The notes: a model not told the origin generated them from the sequence alone. 7,015 nt of DNA from Deltaproteobacteria bacterium (GCA_016203825.1 JACQMA010000118.1:1-7015), one strand, 5' to 3'. Positions 1 through 6,989 are shown, counted from the stretch's first letter. Program-made: numbers and translations.

Positions 1-844
1 CTCGATACGGACGATTGCAGGTCATTGCGTCAAAGGCGTCGGCGACGGCAGTGATCCGTGCGCACAAGGGAATTTTTTCTCCGGCAAGTCCATCGGGGTA
101 ACCACTTCCGTCGTACCGTTCATGATGCGAGCGAATAATCGAAAGACATGGTTCCAGACTCTTGAGCGGTTTGCAGATTTCAAAGCCGCGCGCGGGATGT
201 TCGCGGATGTGCGCCATTTCTTCGTCGGTCAGTTTTTCTTGCTTGAGCAAAACCGATTCACGAATGGCAATTTTGCCGATATCGTGGAGCAATGCCCCCT
301 TGCGCAACGTTTCCATCTCGCGACCGTTGATACTGAGCGTGCGCGCGAGACTCATGGCAAGCGTCGCGACACGTTCCGAGTGGCCATGGGTCGATGCATC
401 TTTGGCTTCGAGGGCTGCGGCAAGCGAGATCAAAATGTTTTCGCTCGTATCAAGGTCGTCGTGGAGAAATTTCATACGGAGCAAGGATTTGATTCGTCCG
501 ACGAGTTCGGGACGATTCAAGGGCTTTGTCAAAACGTCGTCGGCGCCAAATTCAATGGCCTTGAGCCGACCCTCGACGTCTTCGCGCGAGGTCATGGCGA
601 TCAGCGGCAGGAATTGTGTGGTCGGTTGCTGTTTGATGCGGCGGATCAGCTCATAGCCTGAGAGCGAGGGCAGTCCCAGGGTCAACAAGACGAGATCGGG
701 GCATTGGTTGTGGATGACACTCAAGGCTTGTTCTCCATCACCCGTCATCTCGAGTTCATACGCGAGTGGCGAGAGCATCGTGGAGACCTGATGGCGGCTT
801 TCTTCGTTGGAATCTGCAATGAGAAGGCGAACGGTATGGCTCAT
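1..844 (-). CDS. Receiver-like/HD-GYP cyclic-di-GMP phosphodiesterase, 3' end cut by window edge
   Basis: The visible 281 residues have two domains. Residues about 5-122 are a CheY-like receiver. Residues about 135-281 are an HD-GYP domain, a family that hydrolyses cyclic di-GMP in the cytoplasm. Seen in the HD-GYP part are H153-G-H155 with ER-V, the HD pair H187-D188 followed by IGK191, H216, and the signature HHE (240-242) with DGSGYP (245-250). It then runs into 'ADAFDAMT...RPYR' as the window ends, so only the C-terminal tail is missing. The receiver is degenerate. The phosphoacceptor position is Thr55 instead of Asp, and the acidic pair is D11-S12, while the switch T85 and K107 remain. 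The ATG at 844-842 is chosen because it starts the receiver fold directly and has GAGGG six bases upstream. It is divergent from the small membrane-protein gene, 37 bp away. The HD-GYP assignment is firm. Loss of phosphorylation control is inferred. Confidence 0.95.
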   Translation of the reverse strand, partial: MSHTVRLLIADSNEESRHQVSTMLSPLAYELEMTGDGEQALSVIHNQCPDLVLLTLGLPSLSGYELIRRIKQQPTTQFLPLIAMTSREDVEGRLKAIEFGADDVLTKPLNRPELVGRIKSLLRMKFLHDDLDTSENILISLAAALEAKDASTHGHSERVATLAMSLARTLSINGREMETLRKGALLHDIGKIAIRESVLLKQEKLTDEEMAHIREHPARGFEICKPLKSLEPCLSIIRSHHERYDGSGYPDGLAGEKIPLCARITAVADAFDAMTCNRPYR

Positions 845-881
845 GGCGCGCCCTCTAACAGAAAGGAGGGCATTTGTCGTC
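845..881. promoter_or_regulatory. Short divergent intergenic gap with a ribosome binding site for each side
   Basis: These 37 bases separate two divergent genes. On the minus strand GAGGG (855-851) lies six bases before the HD-GYP protein ATG. On the plus strand AAGGAGGG (863-870) is a strong Shine-Dalgarno sequence. It lies 11 bases before the ATG at 882, a slightly long spacing, and supports 882 over the in-frame ATG at 930. No clear -35/-10 pair fits in the gap, so at least one promoter must lie inside the opposite gene. Confidence 0.6.
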
Positions 882-1256
882 ATGAAAACGATTGACAGCG
901 AAGGGGATTGCGATACACGGTCCCGCTCGATGTGGCGCTTGATCAAAACCTTCGTGTACACCGCAATCGTTATCGGAGTCGTCCTGACGTTCACGGGGTA
1001 CAAGATCGACGGGAAGACCGTTCCTCAATATCTTCAGGGTTTATTTTCGGCGAAGGGGATGGGGGAAGGCGTCAAAGACATTCGGGTCTTGGTGGGCGAG
1101 GCGATCAAGGCCGTCGGGGCGGAAATTGCTCCCCAGGAACTGACCGAGGAAGAGCAAAAGAAGTTGGATGAACTTGTGAAGCGCGAAATCGAAAAAGGAA
1201 AACCGGTCGAAGGGAAACCAGATCAAAAGGCGCTCCCCCCGGAAAAGAAAAAATAA
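882..1256 (+). CDS. Small single-pass membrane protein of unknown function with charged C-terminal tail
   Basis: I do not recognise a family for this 124-residue protein. Residues 1-22 are hydrophilic with basic residues (R13, R15, R19, K22). Residues about 24-39 form one hydrophobic segment (FVYTAIVIGVVLTFTG) that looks like an uncleaved signal anchor. A soluble stretch of about 45 residues follows, and the end (about 93-124) is rich in Glu, Lys and Pro and probably disordered. The start at 882 is supported by AAGGAGGG upstream. An alternative ATG at 930 (Met17) would start six residues before the membrane segment, a natural position for an anchor, but it has no good ribosome binding site nearby. 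It is followed after 12 bp by the zinc-finger-like gene on the same strand, so the two are probably co-transcribed. It is real rather than a shadow, because the opposite-strand frames here show no recognisable domain. Confidence 0.75.
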   Translation: MKTIDSEGDCDTRSRSMWRLIKTFVYTAIVIGVVLTFTGYKIDGKTVPQYLQGLFSAKGMGEGVKDIRVLVGEAIKAVGAEIAPQELTEEEQKKLDELVKREIEKGKPVEGKPDQKALPPEKKK

Positions 1257-1268
1257 GAGGAGCCAACC

Positions 1269-1553
1269 ATGACGACCCCAACAACAGAACACTGTAAGAT
1301 CGAAGGCTGCAAACGGCCGTACCGTTCGAAAGGGTATTGCAATGTCCACTTTCGCAAGTGGCGCCGGGGAGAACTCGAAGCCAAACCGCGGTACAAGACG
1401 TGCGGCGAAGAAAACTGTCGAAAACCCATGGTTCGCAACGGGCAGTGTCAGGAACATTATGACGCCTGGGATGCTTCGCGAAAAGCAGCCGCTGCGACTC
1501 CGGTCGCCGAAACGGCGAAGCCCGCCAGTGAAGAACCCTCAGCGAAGGAATAA
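1269..1553 (+). CDS. Small protein with two tandem C-x4-C-x9-C-x2-H zinc-finger-like motifs
   Basis: This 94-residue protein carries two copies of one cysteine/histidine motif with identical spacing: C9-x4-C14-x9-C24-x2-H27 and C45-x4-C50-x9-C60-x2-H63. The offset between copies is 36 residues, and both follow the pattern 'C..xxC+xP....G.C..H+..W'. Each copy supplies four ligands, enough for one zinc ion. The linker (29-43) is strongly basic (RKWRRGE), which would suit nucleic-acid contact. Residues about 68-94 are a low-complexity Ala/Pro/Glu tail. The ATG at 1269 has AGAGGAG at 1256-1262, six bases upstream. The gene lies 12 bp after the membrane-protein gene, and the DNA glycosylase start falls inside its last codons, so translational coupling is likely. 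I know of similar short Cys/His repeat proteins in Deltaproteobacteria but no established function. Zinc and nucleic-acid binding are inferences from the ligand pattern and charge. Confidence 0.85.
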   Translation: MTTPTTEHCKIEGCKRPYRSKGYCNVHFRKWRRGELEAKPRYKTCGEENCRKPMVRNGQCQEHYDAWDASRKAAAATPVAETAKPASEEPSAKE

Positions 1554-2196
1554 ACTCCTTGAAGCGTACCGGCTCCTGAGTGACTCTTTTGGTCCCCGTC
1601 ACTGGTGGCCGGCGGAAACACCGTTCGAAGTCATGGTCGGTGCGATCCTCACGCAAAACACCAATTGGAAAAATGTCGAGAAGGCGATCGAGAACCTCAA
1701 GAAGGCACAGGTTCTCTCACCCCAAAAACTTTACAACCTTCCACCAACGACACTTGCAAAACTGATTCAGCCTGCTGGCTATTTCCGTGTAAAAGCAAAA
1801 CGGCTCCGACATTTCCTGAAGTATTTTTTGGAGACGTACGGCGGAGATGTCAAAAAAATGGAAGCGGGCTCACTTGAGAAGCTGAGGGCTGAGCTTCTCG
1901 GCGTCAATGGCATTGGTCCTGAAACCGCCGATTCCATCCTTCTGTATGCCCTCAACAAACCGATCTTTGTGATCGATGCCTACACCAAACGCGTTTTGAA
2001 TCGTCATGGTCTCTGCGCCGAGGATGATGGTTATGAGGAACTTCAGAATATCTTCATGGATAACTTAAAGCCGGACGTTTCTCTTTATAATGAATACCAT
2101 GCCCTCGTGGTCGAAGTCGGTAAGGAATTCTGCCGCACAACTCCCAAGTGCTCCCAGTGCCCGTTGAACGGCTGGAATTGGGAGAAGAGAAGATAA
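1528..2196 (+). CDS. HhH-GPD DNA glycosylase of the endonuclease III-related COG2231/MagIII type
   Basis: The 222-residue product is a helix-hairpin-helix DNA glycosylase for base excision repair, close to the usual 210-220 residue length. N-terminal 'AILTQNTNWKNVEKAI' (39-54) is the conserved helix of this superfamily. The hairpin 'GVNGIGPETADSILLYAL' (125-142) is followed by the catalytic Asp150 in 'VIDAYTKRV'. Endonuclease III has a catalytic lysine in 'GxGRKTA'. Here the aligned residue is Glu132, as I recall for Helicobacter pylori MagIII, a monofunctional 3-methyladenine glycosylase. An alkylated-purine glycosylase without lyase activity is therefore the better guess. The C-terminus has C202-x5-C208-x2-C211, but the fourth iron-sulfur ligand position is Asn217. 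The GTG at 1528 is chosen because the domain begins about ten residues later. An ATG at 1459 with AGGA five bases upstream would add a basic 23-residue extension. The gene overlaps the zinc-finger gene by 26 bp. Confidence 0.88.
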   Translation: MKNPQRRNKLLEAYRLLSDSFGPRHWWPAETPFEVMVGAILTQNTNWKNVEKAIENLKKAQVLSPQKLYNLPPTTLAKLIQPAGYFRVKAKRLRHFLKYFLETYGGDVKKMEAGSLEKLRAELLGVNGIGPETADSILLYALNKPIFVIDAYTKRVLNRHGLCAEDDGYEELQNIFMDNLKPDVSLYNEYHALVVEVGKEFCRTTPKCSQCPLNGWNWEKRR

Positions 2197-2202
2197 CCTG
2201 GA

Positions 2203-4806
2203 TTACTTCGGTCTTACAATCGAAAGGACGTACGCGTCGGGGTGGATGTAGGTGTGGGCGGCGCGGAGGATGTCGTCGCGGGTGACGGCCAAGATTTTCT
2301 GCGGATAGCGCTTCACTTCATCGATCCCCAACCCATAGAGTTCGTTGAAGGCCAGGTTCGAGGCCCAACTGCCGTTGCGCTGCAGATCGAGTTCATACGT
2401 GCCGACAAGGTATTCCTGCGCGCGCTTCAATTCTTCCGTCTTCACTTCCCGTTCACGAATCTTCGTGAGCTCGCGCAAAATGCCCTCAATCGCGGTATCG
2501 ACTTTTCCTGGCTCCGTTCCCATGTAGACCGCGAAGTGACCGGGATCGATCCCCGCTTGCACCGATGAGCTCACCGAGTAGGCGAGGCTTTGCTTGTCGC
2601 GCAACTCCAGGAAGAGACGTCCTCCTTGGCCTGCGAGGATATTGTTGAGGACCGTGATCGCGTAGTGATCGGGACTCTTATAGCGGGGTCCCTGAAATCC
2701 GAGAACGATGTGGGCCTGCTCTTTTTCCTTCTTCGTCGTCTCGATACGCAGGATGCTCCGTGGACACTTGTCATGCGTGATTTTTGGTGTGCGCGGTTTT
2801 CCCTGGGGTAGTTTGTCCATGAGTCGCTTGGCAACATCTTCAGCTTCACTACTGCTGACATCGCCCGCGATGGACAACACGAGGTTGCGACAACGCACGG
2901 TGTCTGACCAGGAGCGTTGCAGGTGGTTTGAGGTGAATGAGGCAACCGTGGTCTTTGTTCCTAACGACGGCATTCCGTAAGGGTGATGAGGATAGAGCGT
3001 CTTAAAAAAATGGAGAAAGGCAACTGTCGACAGAGAATCTTCCTGATCACGAATCGCCTGCATTTGGAGTGCGCGCTCGTTTTTGACCTCGTTCGGATCG
3101 AAAGACGGTTCGGTGAGGACTTCGGTGAAAAGGGAAAAGCCCTCTCGGACATGGTCGCTCAAGAATTCACTTCGCAGTCCGATGGCGTTGCGTCCTGTAA
3201 AGCCATCGAGGTTTCCCGCAAACGAGTCGATCGTCTGCGCGATCTCTTTGGCGCTGCGACGCTTCGTTCCCTTGGTGAGGGCACGTGCGGTGAGCGCATT
3301 GATGCCAGAAGTTTTTGGCGTTTCACAGCGATTGCCGCCGAGGACGGTTGCCACGACCGAAACAATTGGCAGTGTATGATTTTCACGCACGATGAGCGTC
3401 AGGCCATTGGGGAAATGCGTGATGGATGGTTCAAGTTCCGATCTGTCAGACCGTCGGTGGGTTCTGCTGCTTGGGGGACGGAGGGCGTTCGTGAGTTGCG
3501 CCTTCTTTGACGACCACGGAGACTTTTTCGGCGTGACGAGGACGGCCGTGAGATTTTTCTCCTGAAGATAGGTTTGGGCCACGCGTCGCACGTCATCCGT
3601 TCGCACATCCATCAGCATTTGGTAGTACCGCGCTTCGAACTCGTGACTGCCAGCCGTGGCGAGGAAATTGGAAAGTTTATCCGATTCGCCGCCCACGGTC
3701 TCACGTTCGTAGACCTGCATCGCCCGGATATTTGTTTTTGCGAGCTCCAGTTCTGCCTGGCTCACCGCATGCTGCTGGATGCGTTCGATTTCTTCGCGAA
3801 TCGCCGCCAAGGCCTTTGCCGCATTCCCGTCGTTGAACATGCCCTGAACGGCAAAGAGACCAGGGTCGCGCGGAGTGTAGGAATAGGAGCCGATACGATG
3901 GACGAGTCGCTTTTTCTCTTTGACCTCGAGCTCAAGCCGCGACGACTCCGCGCCCCCCAAAATGTGACTCAAGACATCAATGGCGGGGACATCAGGATGG
4001 ACGACGGCCGGAATGTGATAGCCCAAGGTGCCATGCGTACTTTGAATGTTCATGCCCGTGACGAATAATTTCTGTCGTTGTTGCGGGTGTTCAGCAGGAG
4101 AAGGGTGTGACGGCGGCGGCGATCCTGTGAATCCTTCGAAAGCTCGACGGACTTTCTCCAACATGGTCTTGGTTTCAAAATTGCCAACAACAATGAACGC
4201 CATGTTTGCGGGGACGTACCAACGGCGATAGAAATTGAGCAGAGTATCGTGGGTAAACGAGCGGACCGTCTCCACGTACCCGATAATCGGCCGACGGTAG
4301 GAGTGATGCTCATAGGCCGTCTGAAAAAGATACTCGCTCGCCATACGCGACGGGTTGTCGTGTTCGCGGCGAATTTCTTCGAGGATCACCTCTTGTTCGC
4401 GTTTGAGTTCCTCGGCGTCGAAGAGGGGATGCGAAACGGCATCACTCAAAATTGCCAGTCCCTGATCGACGTACCGCGACGCCATATTAATGTAGTAGAC
4501 CGTTTGGTCGAACGACGTATAGGCGTTGATCTCGCCGCCGGCGGCTTCAACATCGCGGGCGATCGATCCGACGGGTCGAGTTGGCGTCCCCTTGAAGAGC
4601 ATGTGTTCAATGACGTGACTGATGCCGGCTTCCGGGTCTGTTTCGAAGGCACTCCCGACCTTGGCAAGGGCATTGAGGGCGACCACGGGTGCGGCGTGGT
4701 TTTCCGCAAGCAGCACCTGGAGTCCGTTGTCGAGTTGAAAGGATTGGACGGCCATGGAAGGTTTTGATATCCCAAGAAAAATGGTGAAAGCCAAGAAAAA
4801 ACTCAC
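2203..4806 (-). CDS. Exported two-half M16 family zinc metallopeptidase (insulinase/processing-peptidase type)
   Basis: This 867-residue protein has two M16 halves, about 20-425 and 458-867, joined by a basic linker. The N-terminal half carries the inverted zinc motif H64-V-I-E67-H68. E144 lies 76 residues later in 'REQEVILEEI' as third ligand, with E137 in the accessory position. The C-terminal half has no HxxEH. It keeps the substrate-binding R730...Y743 pair in 'GGRLFLELRDKQSLAYSV', as expected when one half is catalytic and the other a substrate-binding partner. Such proteins degrade or process peptides in the periplasm. The first 19 residues (MSFFLAFTIFLGISKPSMA) resemble a signal peptide, although the n-region lacks a positive charge. 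The GTG at 4806-4804 has no visible ribosome binding site. An ATG at 4755-4753 would remove the signal peptide and also remove most of the overlap with ligA. The stop lies 6 bp from the convergent glycosylase stop. The family is certain and the start is not. Confidence 0.93.
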   Translation of the reverse strand: MSFFLAFTIFLGISKPSMAVQSFQLDNGLQVLLAENHAAPVVALNALAKVGSAFETDPEAGISHVIEHMLFKGTPTRPVGSIARDVEAAGGEINAYTSFDQTVYYINMASRYVDQGLAILSDAVSHPLFDAEELKREQEVILEEIRREHDNPSRMASEYLFQTAYEHHSYRRPIIGYVETVRSFTHDTLLNFYRRWYVPANMAFIVVGNFETKTMLEKVRRAFEGFTGSPPPSHPSPAEHPQQRQKLFVTGMNIQSTHGTLGYHIPAVVHPDVPAIDVLSHILGGAESSRLELEVKEKKRLVHRIGSYSYTPRDPGLFAVQGMFNDGNAAKALAAIREEIERIQQHAVSQAELELAKTNIRAMQVYERETVGGESDKLSNFLATAGSHEFEARYYQMLMDVRTDDVRRVAQTYLQEKNLTAVLVTPKKSPWSSKKAQLTNALRPPSSRTHRRSDRSELEPSITHFPNGLTLIVRENHTLPIVSVVATVLGGNRCETPKTSGINALTARALTKGTKRRSAKEIAQTIDSFAGNLDGFTGRNAIGLRSEFLSDHVREGFSLFTEVLTEPSFDPNEVKNERALQMQAIRDQEDSLSTVAFLHFFKTLYPHHPYGMPSLGTKTTVASFTSNHLQRSWSDTVRCRNLVLSIAGDVSSSEAEDVAKRLMDKLPQGKPRTPKITHDKCPRSILRIETTKKEKEQAHIVLGFQGPRYKSPDHYAITVLNNILAGQGGRLFLELRDKQSLAYSVSSSVQAGIDPGHFAVYMGTEPGKVDTAIEGILRELTKIREREVKTEELKRAQEYLVGTYELDLQRNGSWASNLAFNELYGLGIDEVKRYPQKILAVTRDDILRAAHTYIHPDAYVLSIVRPK
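4738..4743 (+). promoter_or_regulatory. Probable ribosome binding site deciding the ligA start
   Basis: AAAGGA ends ten bases before the ATG at 4754. It is the only Shine-Dalgarno-like sequence near the candidate ligA starts (ATG 4754, ATG 4781, GTG 4814), so it favours 4754. It lies inside the coding sequence of the opposite-strand M16 peptidase. Confidence 0.45.
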
Positions 4807-6703
4807 GAAGACCGTGACGGTCGAGAGGCTTGAAGTAGAAGTGCGCCGTCATAACCAACTCTATTTTGTCGAACATGCGCCGGAAATTTCTGATGAGGCC
4901 TTTGACCGGCTGGTTGAAGAGCTCCGGCGACGTCGGCCGGATTCCCCTGTCTTACGTGAACTCGTTTCGGACGTGAGGCCAGCCGGGGCACGTGTGGTTC
5001 ACACGACACCGATGCTCTCGCTGGACAAGTGTTATGACGACGAAACGTTGACCTCCTGGGTCGAGAAGTTCGCAGGCGACGTGATCGCGACACCGAAGAT
5101 TGACGGCTGTGCCGTTTCGCTGCGTTACGACGATCAGGGAACGTTGACCGTTGGAGCAACGCGCGGAAATGGCTTGGAAGGTGAGGAGATCACCTCGAAT
5201 ATTCGTTTCATCAAAGCCATTCCGCAGTCGATCATCCTCAAGAATGTCGAAGTCCGCGGCGAAATCTATATGCCGCTTTCGGTTTTTGCGCGTTATCGTG
5301 AGACGTTTGCGAATCCACGCAACCTCACAGCAGGTGCCATCAAGCTCAAAGATGCAAAAAAGACGGCGGACTATGACCTTGCCTTCTTTGCGTATGATCT
5401 TTTGGGGAGTGCGTCGGCGACTGAAGAGGAAAAACGAAAGCTGCTGGAACGTTCGGGTTTTCCGGTGATCGAGGGAAAAGTTGCTTCGCGCGAACAACTC
5501 CACGACCTCTTTTCCTCTTTCTTCAAACGGAGGGATGAACACGATTTTGAAACGGATGGTGTTGTCTTTCGCGCGAATCGTGTCGAAGAACAAAACCGCT
5601 TGGGGAGCACCGCCCATCATCCGCGGTATGCGATTGCCTATAAGTTTCAGGGTGATTCTGGGGTGACGACCCTTATCGATGTTGAGTGGAGTGTCTCGCG
5701 CACCGGTGCGATCACGCCCGTGGGAATTGTCGAGCCGGTCGAGCTCTCGGGTGCTTCGGTCCGTCGTGCTTCTCTCCATAATGTTGGCTTGATGAAGAAA
5801 TTGGGTGTCACGAAGGGCGCAAAAGTCCTCATGATGCGGCGTGGAGGGGTCATTCCGAATCTTGAATCCGTGGTCGAGCCCGGAAAGGGAACGATTGAGA
5901 TTCCAAAGCAATGTCCCTCGTGCGGATCTTCCACAGAACTTCGCGACGATTTTCTGTACTGCACCAACGCAAAAAATTGTTTGAAGAGTAAAGTCGGTGA
6001 GCTCTCGCATTTTGTAAAAACCGTCGAGATTGATGGTTTCGGCGATAAACTTCTCGGTCGCCTTTATGAAGCAGGGGTTGTGACGGATGTTGCGGAACTT
6101 TACGATCTCACGGTGGATGAATTGTTACGCATGGAACGCATGGGTGATGTGTTGGCGGCAAAGCTTATCAAGAATATCGACGATCGTCGGCAGATTCCGC
6201 TCGATGTCTTTTTGCGAAGTTTTGGAATTCGTGAATTGGGAAAGCACGCCTCGAAAATTCTCGCAGGTCTTGGGAGTCTCGAGAAAATTCGGACACTGAC
6301 GGAAGAAGATCTCTCGGCGATTCACACGATCGGGCCCGTGATTGCGCGAGAAGTTGTTGGGGGATTGAAGCGAAAGAAAAGACTGATCGAGAAATTATTG
6401 AAACGAGTGACGGTTGTTCATGCGACGGAAAGGGCGCAGCATGCGGTACCCCTACAGGGAAAATCTTTCCTCTTCACGGGAACCCTTCTTTCGATGGAGC
6501 GCAAAAAAGCCGAAAAACTGGTGGAAGAGAAAGGTGGCACGGTCGCCCAATCGGTCACCAAAGACCTCGATTATTTGGTTGTGGGGGATGGCGGTGGAGC
6601 TGGATCAAAACTTGGTAAGGCTCAATCCATCCAAGGCAAGGGCGGATGCGTTAAAATCATCAATGAAAACAAGTTCTTAGAAATGACCTCCACTGCCGTC
6701 TAA
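4754..6703 (+). CDS. ligA: NAD+-dependent DNA ligase LigA
   Basis: LigA seals nicks in duplex DNA during replication and repair, using NAD+ and an enzyme-AMP intermediate. The 649 residues have the full domain order. Domain Ia covers about 23-60. The adenylation domain has K115-I-D-G (AMP-accepting Lys), E170 in 'EVRGE', D268 in 'DGVV' and K297 in 'AIAYKF'. An OB fold follows with 'RTGAITPV'. The zinc finger is C387-x2-C390-x12-C403-x5-C409. Helix-hairpin-helix repeats span about 410-550, and a BRCT domain runs from about 566 to the end ('GKSFLFTGTL', 'GAGSKLGKAQ'). Length is slightly below the usual 670. Several normally conserved residues differ: F38 and F50 for His23 and Tyr35 of Escherichia coli, N139 for Asp138, and R273 for Lys290. 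The start at 4754 has AAAGGA upstream. Starts at 4781 or GTG 4814 remain possible, since domain Ia begins near residue 23. It is divergent from the M16 gene and appears to be transcribed alone. Confidence 0.96.
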   Translation: MEGFDIPRKMVKAKKKLTKTVTVERLEVEVRRHNQLYFVEHAPEISDEAFDRLVEELRRRRPDSPVLRELVSDVRPAGARVVHTTPMLSLDKCYDDETLTSWVEKFAGDVIATPKIDGCAVSLRYDDQGTLTVGATRGNGLEGEEITSNIRFIKAIPQSIILKNVEVRGEIYMPLSVFARYRETFANPRNLTAGAIKLKDAKKTADYDLAFFAYDLLGSASATEEEKRKLLERSGFPVIEGKVASREQLHDLFSSFFKRRDEHDFETDGVVFRANRVEEQNRLGSTAHHPRYAIAYKFQGDSGVTTLIDVEWSVSRTGAITPVGIVEPVELSGASVRRASLHNVGLMKKLGVTKGAKVLMMRRGGVIPNLESVVEPGKGTIEIPKQCPSCGSSTELRDDFLYCTNAKNCLKSKVGELSHFVKTVEIDGFGDKLLGRLYEAGVVTDVAELYDLTVDELLRMERMGDVLAAKLIKNIDDRRQIPLDVFLRSFGIRELGKHASKILAGLGSLEKIRTLTEEDLSAIHTIGPVIAREVVGGLKRKKRLIEKLLKRVTVVHATERAQHAVPLQGKSFLFTGTLLSMERKKAEKLVEEKGGTVAQSVTKDLDYLVVGDGGGAGSKLGKAQSIQGKGGCVKIINENKFLEMTSTAV

Positions 6704-6760
6704 GGGGGCAACTTTTGGGTTCAATCTGCCGATAATAAGAGGGAGAGGAAGGGTGGTTCC

Positions 6761-6973
6761 ATGCTGAGTGCTGGGATTACAGCGGCTGAACACGATCTCG
6801 CGGAACGGCAGGTCCATGCCAAATATGGAGAAGCCATTGACGGAGTTGAGAGGGAAGACGGAAGCGGGAAGAATTGGATTTTTAAAGGATATTATTATCT
6901 GGGTGAAGTGAGCAGACTCCCTGCCAACGGTTTCTTCTCTACGCACAGGCGTAGAGGGTGGATAGAGTTCTAA
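6761..6973 (+). CDS. Doubtful 70-residue hypothetical ORF
   Basis: This frame opens with ATG after AGAGGA (6744-6749, eleven bases upstream) and encodes 70 residues beginning MLSAGITAAEHDLAER. The composition is mixed, with no signal peptide, membrane segment, zinc motif or family signature that I can see. The last third is crossed by the hairpin at 6937-6956 and reads as basic, low-quality sequence. It could be a real small gene downstream of ligA, a remnant of a longer gene, or chance. The minus strand is also open here, which weakens the case. Confidence 0.25.
   Translation: MLSAGITAAEHDLAERQVHAKYGEAIDGVEREDGSGKNWIFKGYYYLGEVSRLPANGFFSTHRRRGWIEF
6937..6956. repeat. Short perfect inverted repeat (8-bp stem, 4-base loop)
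   Basis: CTCTACGC (6937-6944) pairs perfectly with GCGTAGAG (6949-6956) around the loop ACAG. Two further G-T wobble pairs could extend the stem. There is no T-run directly after it on the plus strand; the nearest (6979-6984) is over 20 bases downstream. It is therefore not a standard intrinsic terminator, although it could end or protect the ligA transcript. Confidence 0.55.
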
Positions 6974-6989
6974 ATATCTTTTTTGTAGC

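Noticed and set aside
122..661. Long plus-strand open frames opposite the HD-GYP gene
   Set aside because: They show no domain signature, while the minus strand encodes a complete set of receiver and HD-GYP motifs. They are antisense shadows.
1041..1656. Minus-strand open frames of 71-183 residues across the small plus-strand genes
   Set aside because: They cross three plus-strand genes with good ribosome binding sites and motifs, and they show no recognisable features of their own.
2197..2202. A bidirectional terminator between the convergent glycosylase and peptidase genes
   Set aside because: Only 6 bp separate the stops and no hairpin with T-runs is visible across the junction.
4952..6010. 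A 352-residue minus-strand open frame inside ligA
   Set aside because: It lies wholly opposite the conserved LigA catalytic region and OB fold. Its length reflects codon bias in a GC-rich gene, and no motif is visible.
6709..6735. Possible sigma-28 flagellar promoter
   Set aside because: The -10 octamer matches but the -35 is CAAC rather than TAAA, and no flagellar gene follows, so it is not listed as a feature.
6764..6781. About 16 bases (AGTGCTGGGATTACAG) identical to part of the human Alu consensus
   Set aside because: The match does not continue into the flanks, so it is more likely coincidence than contamination. A search of the flanks would settle it.
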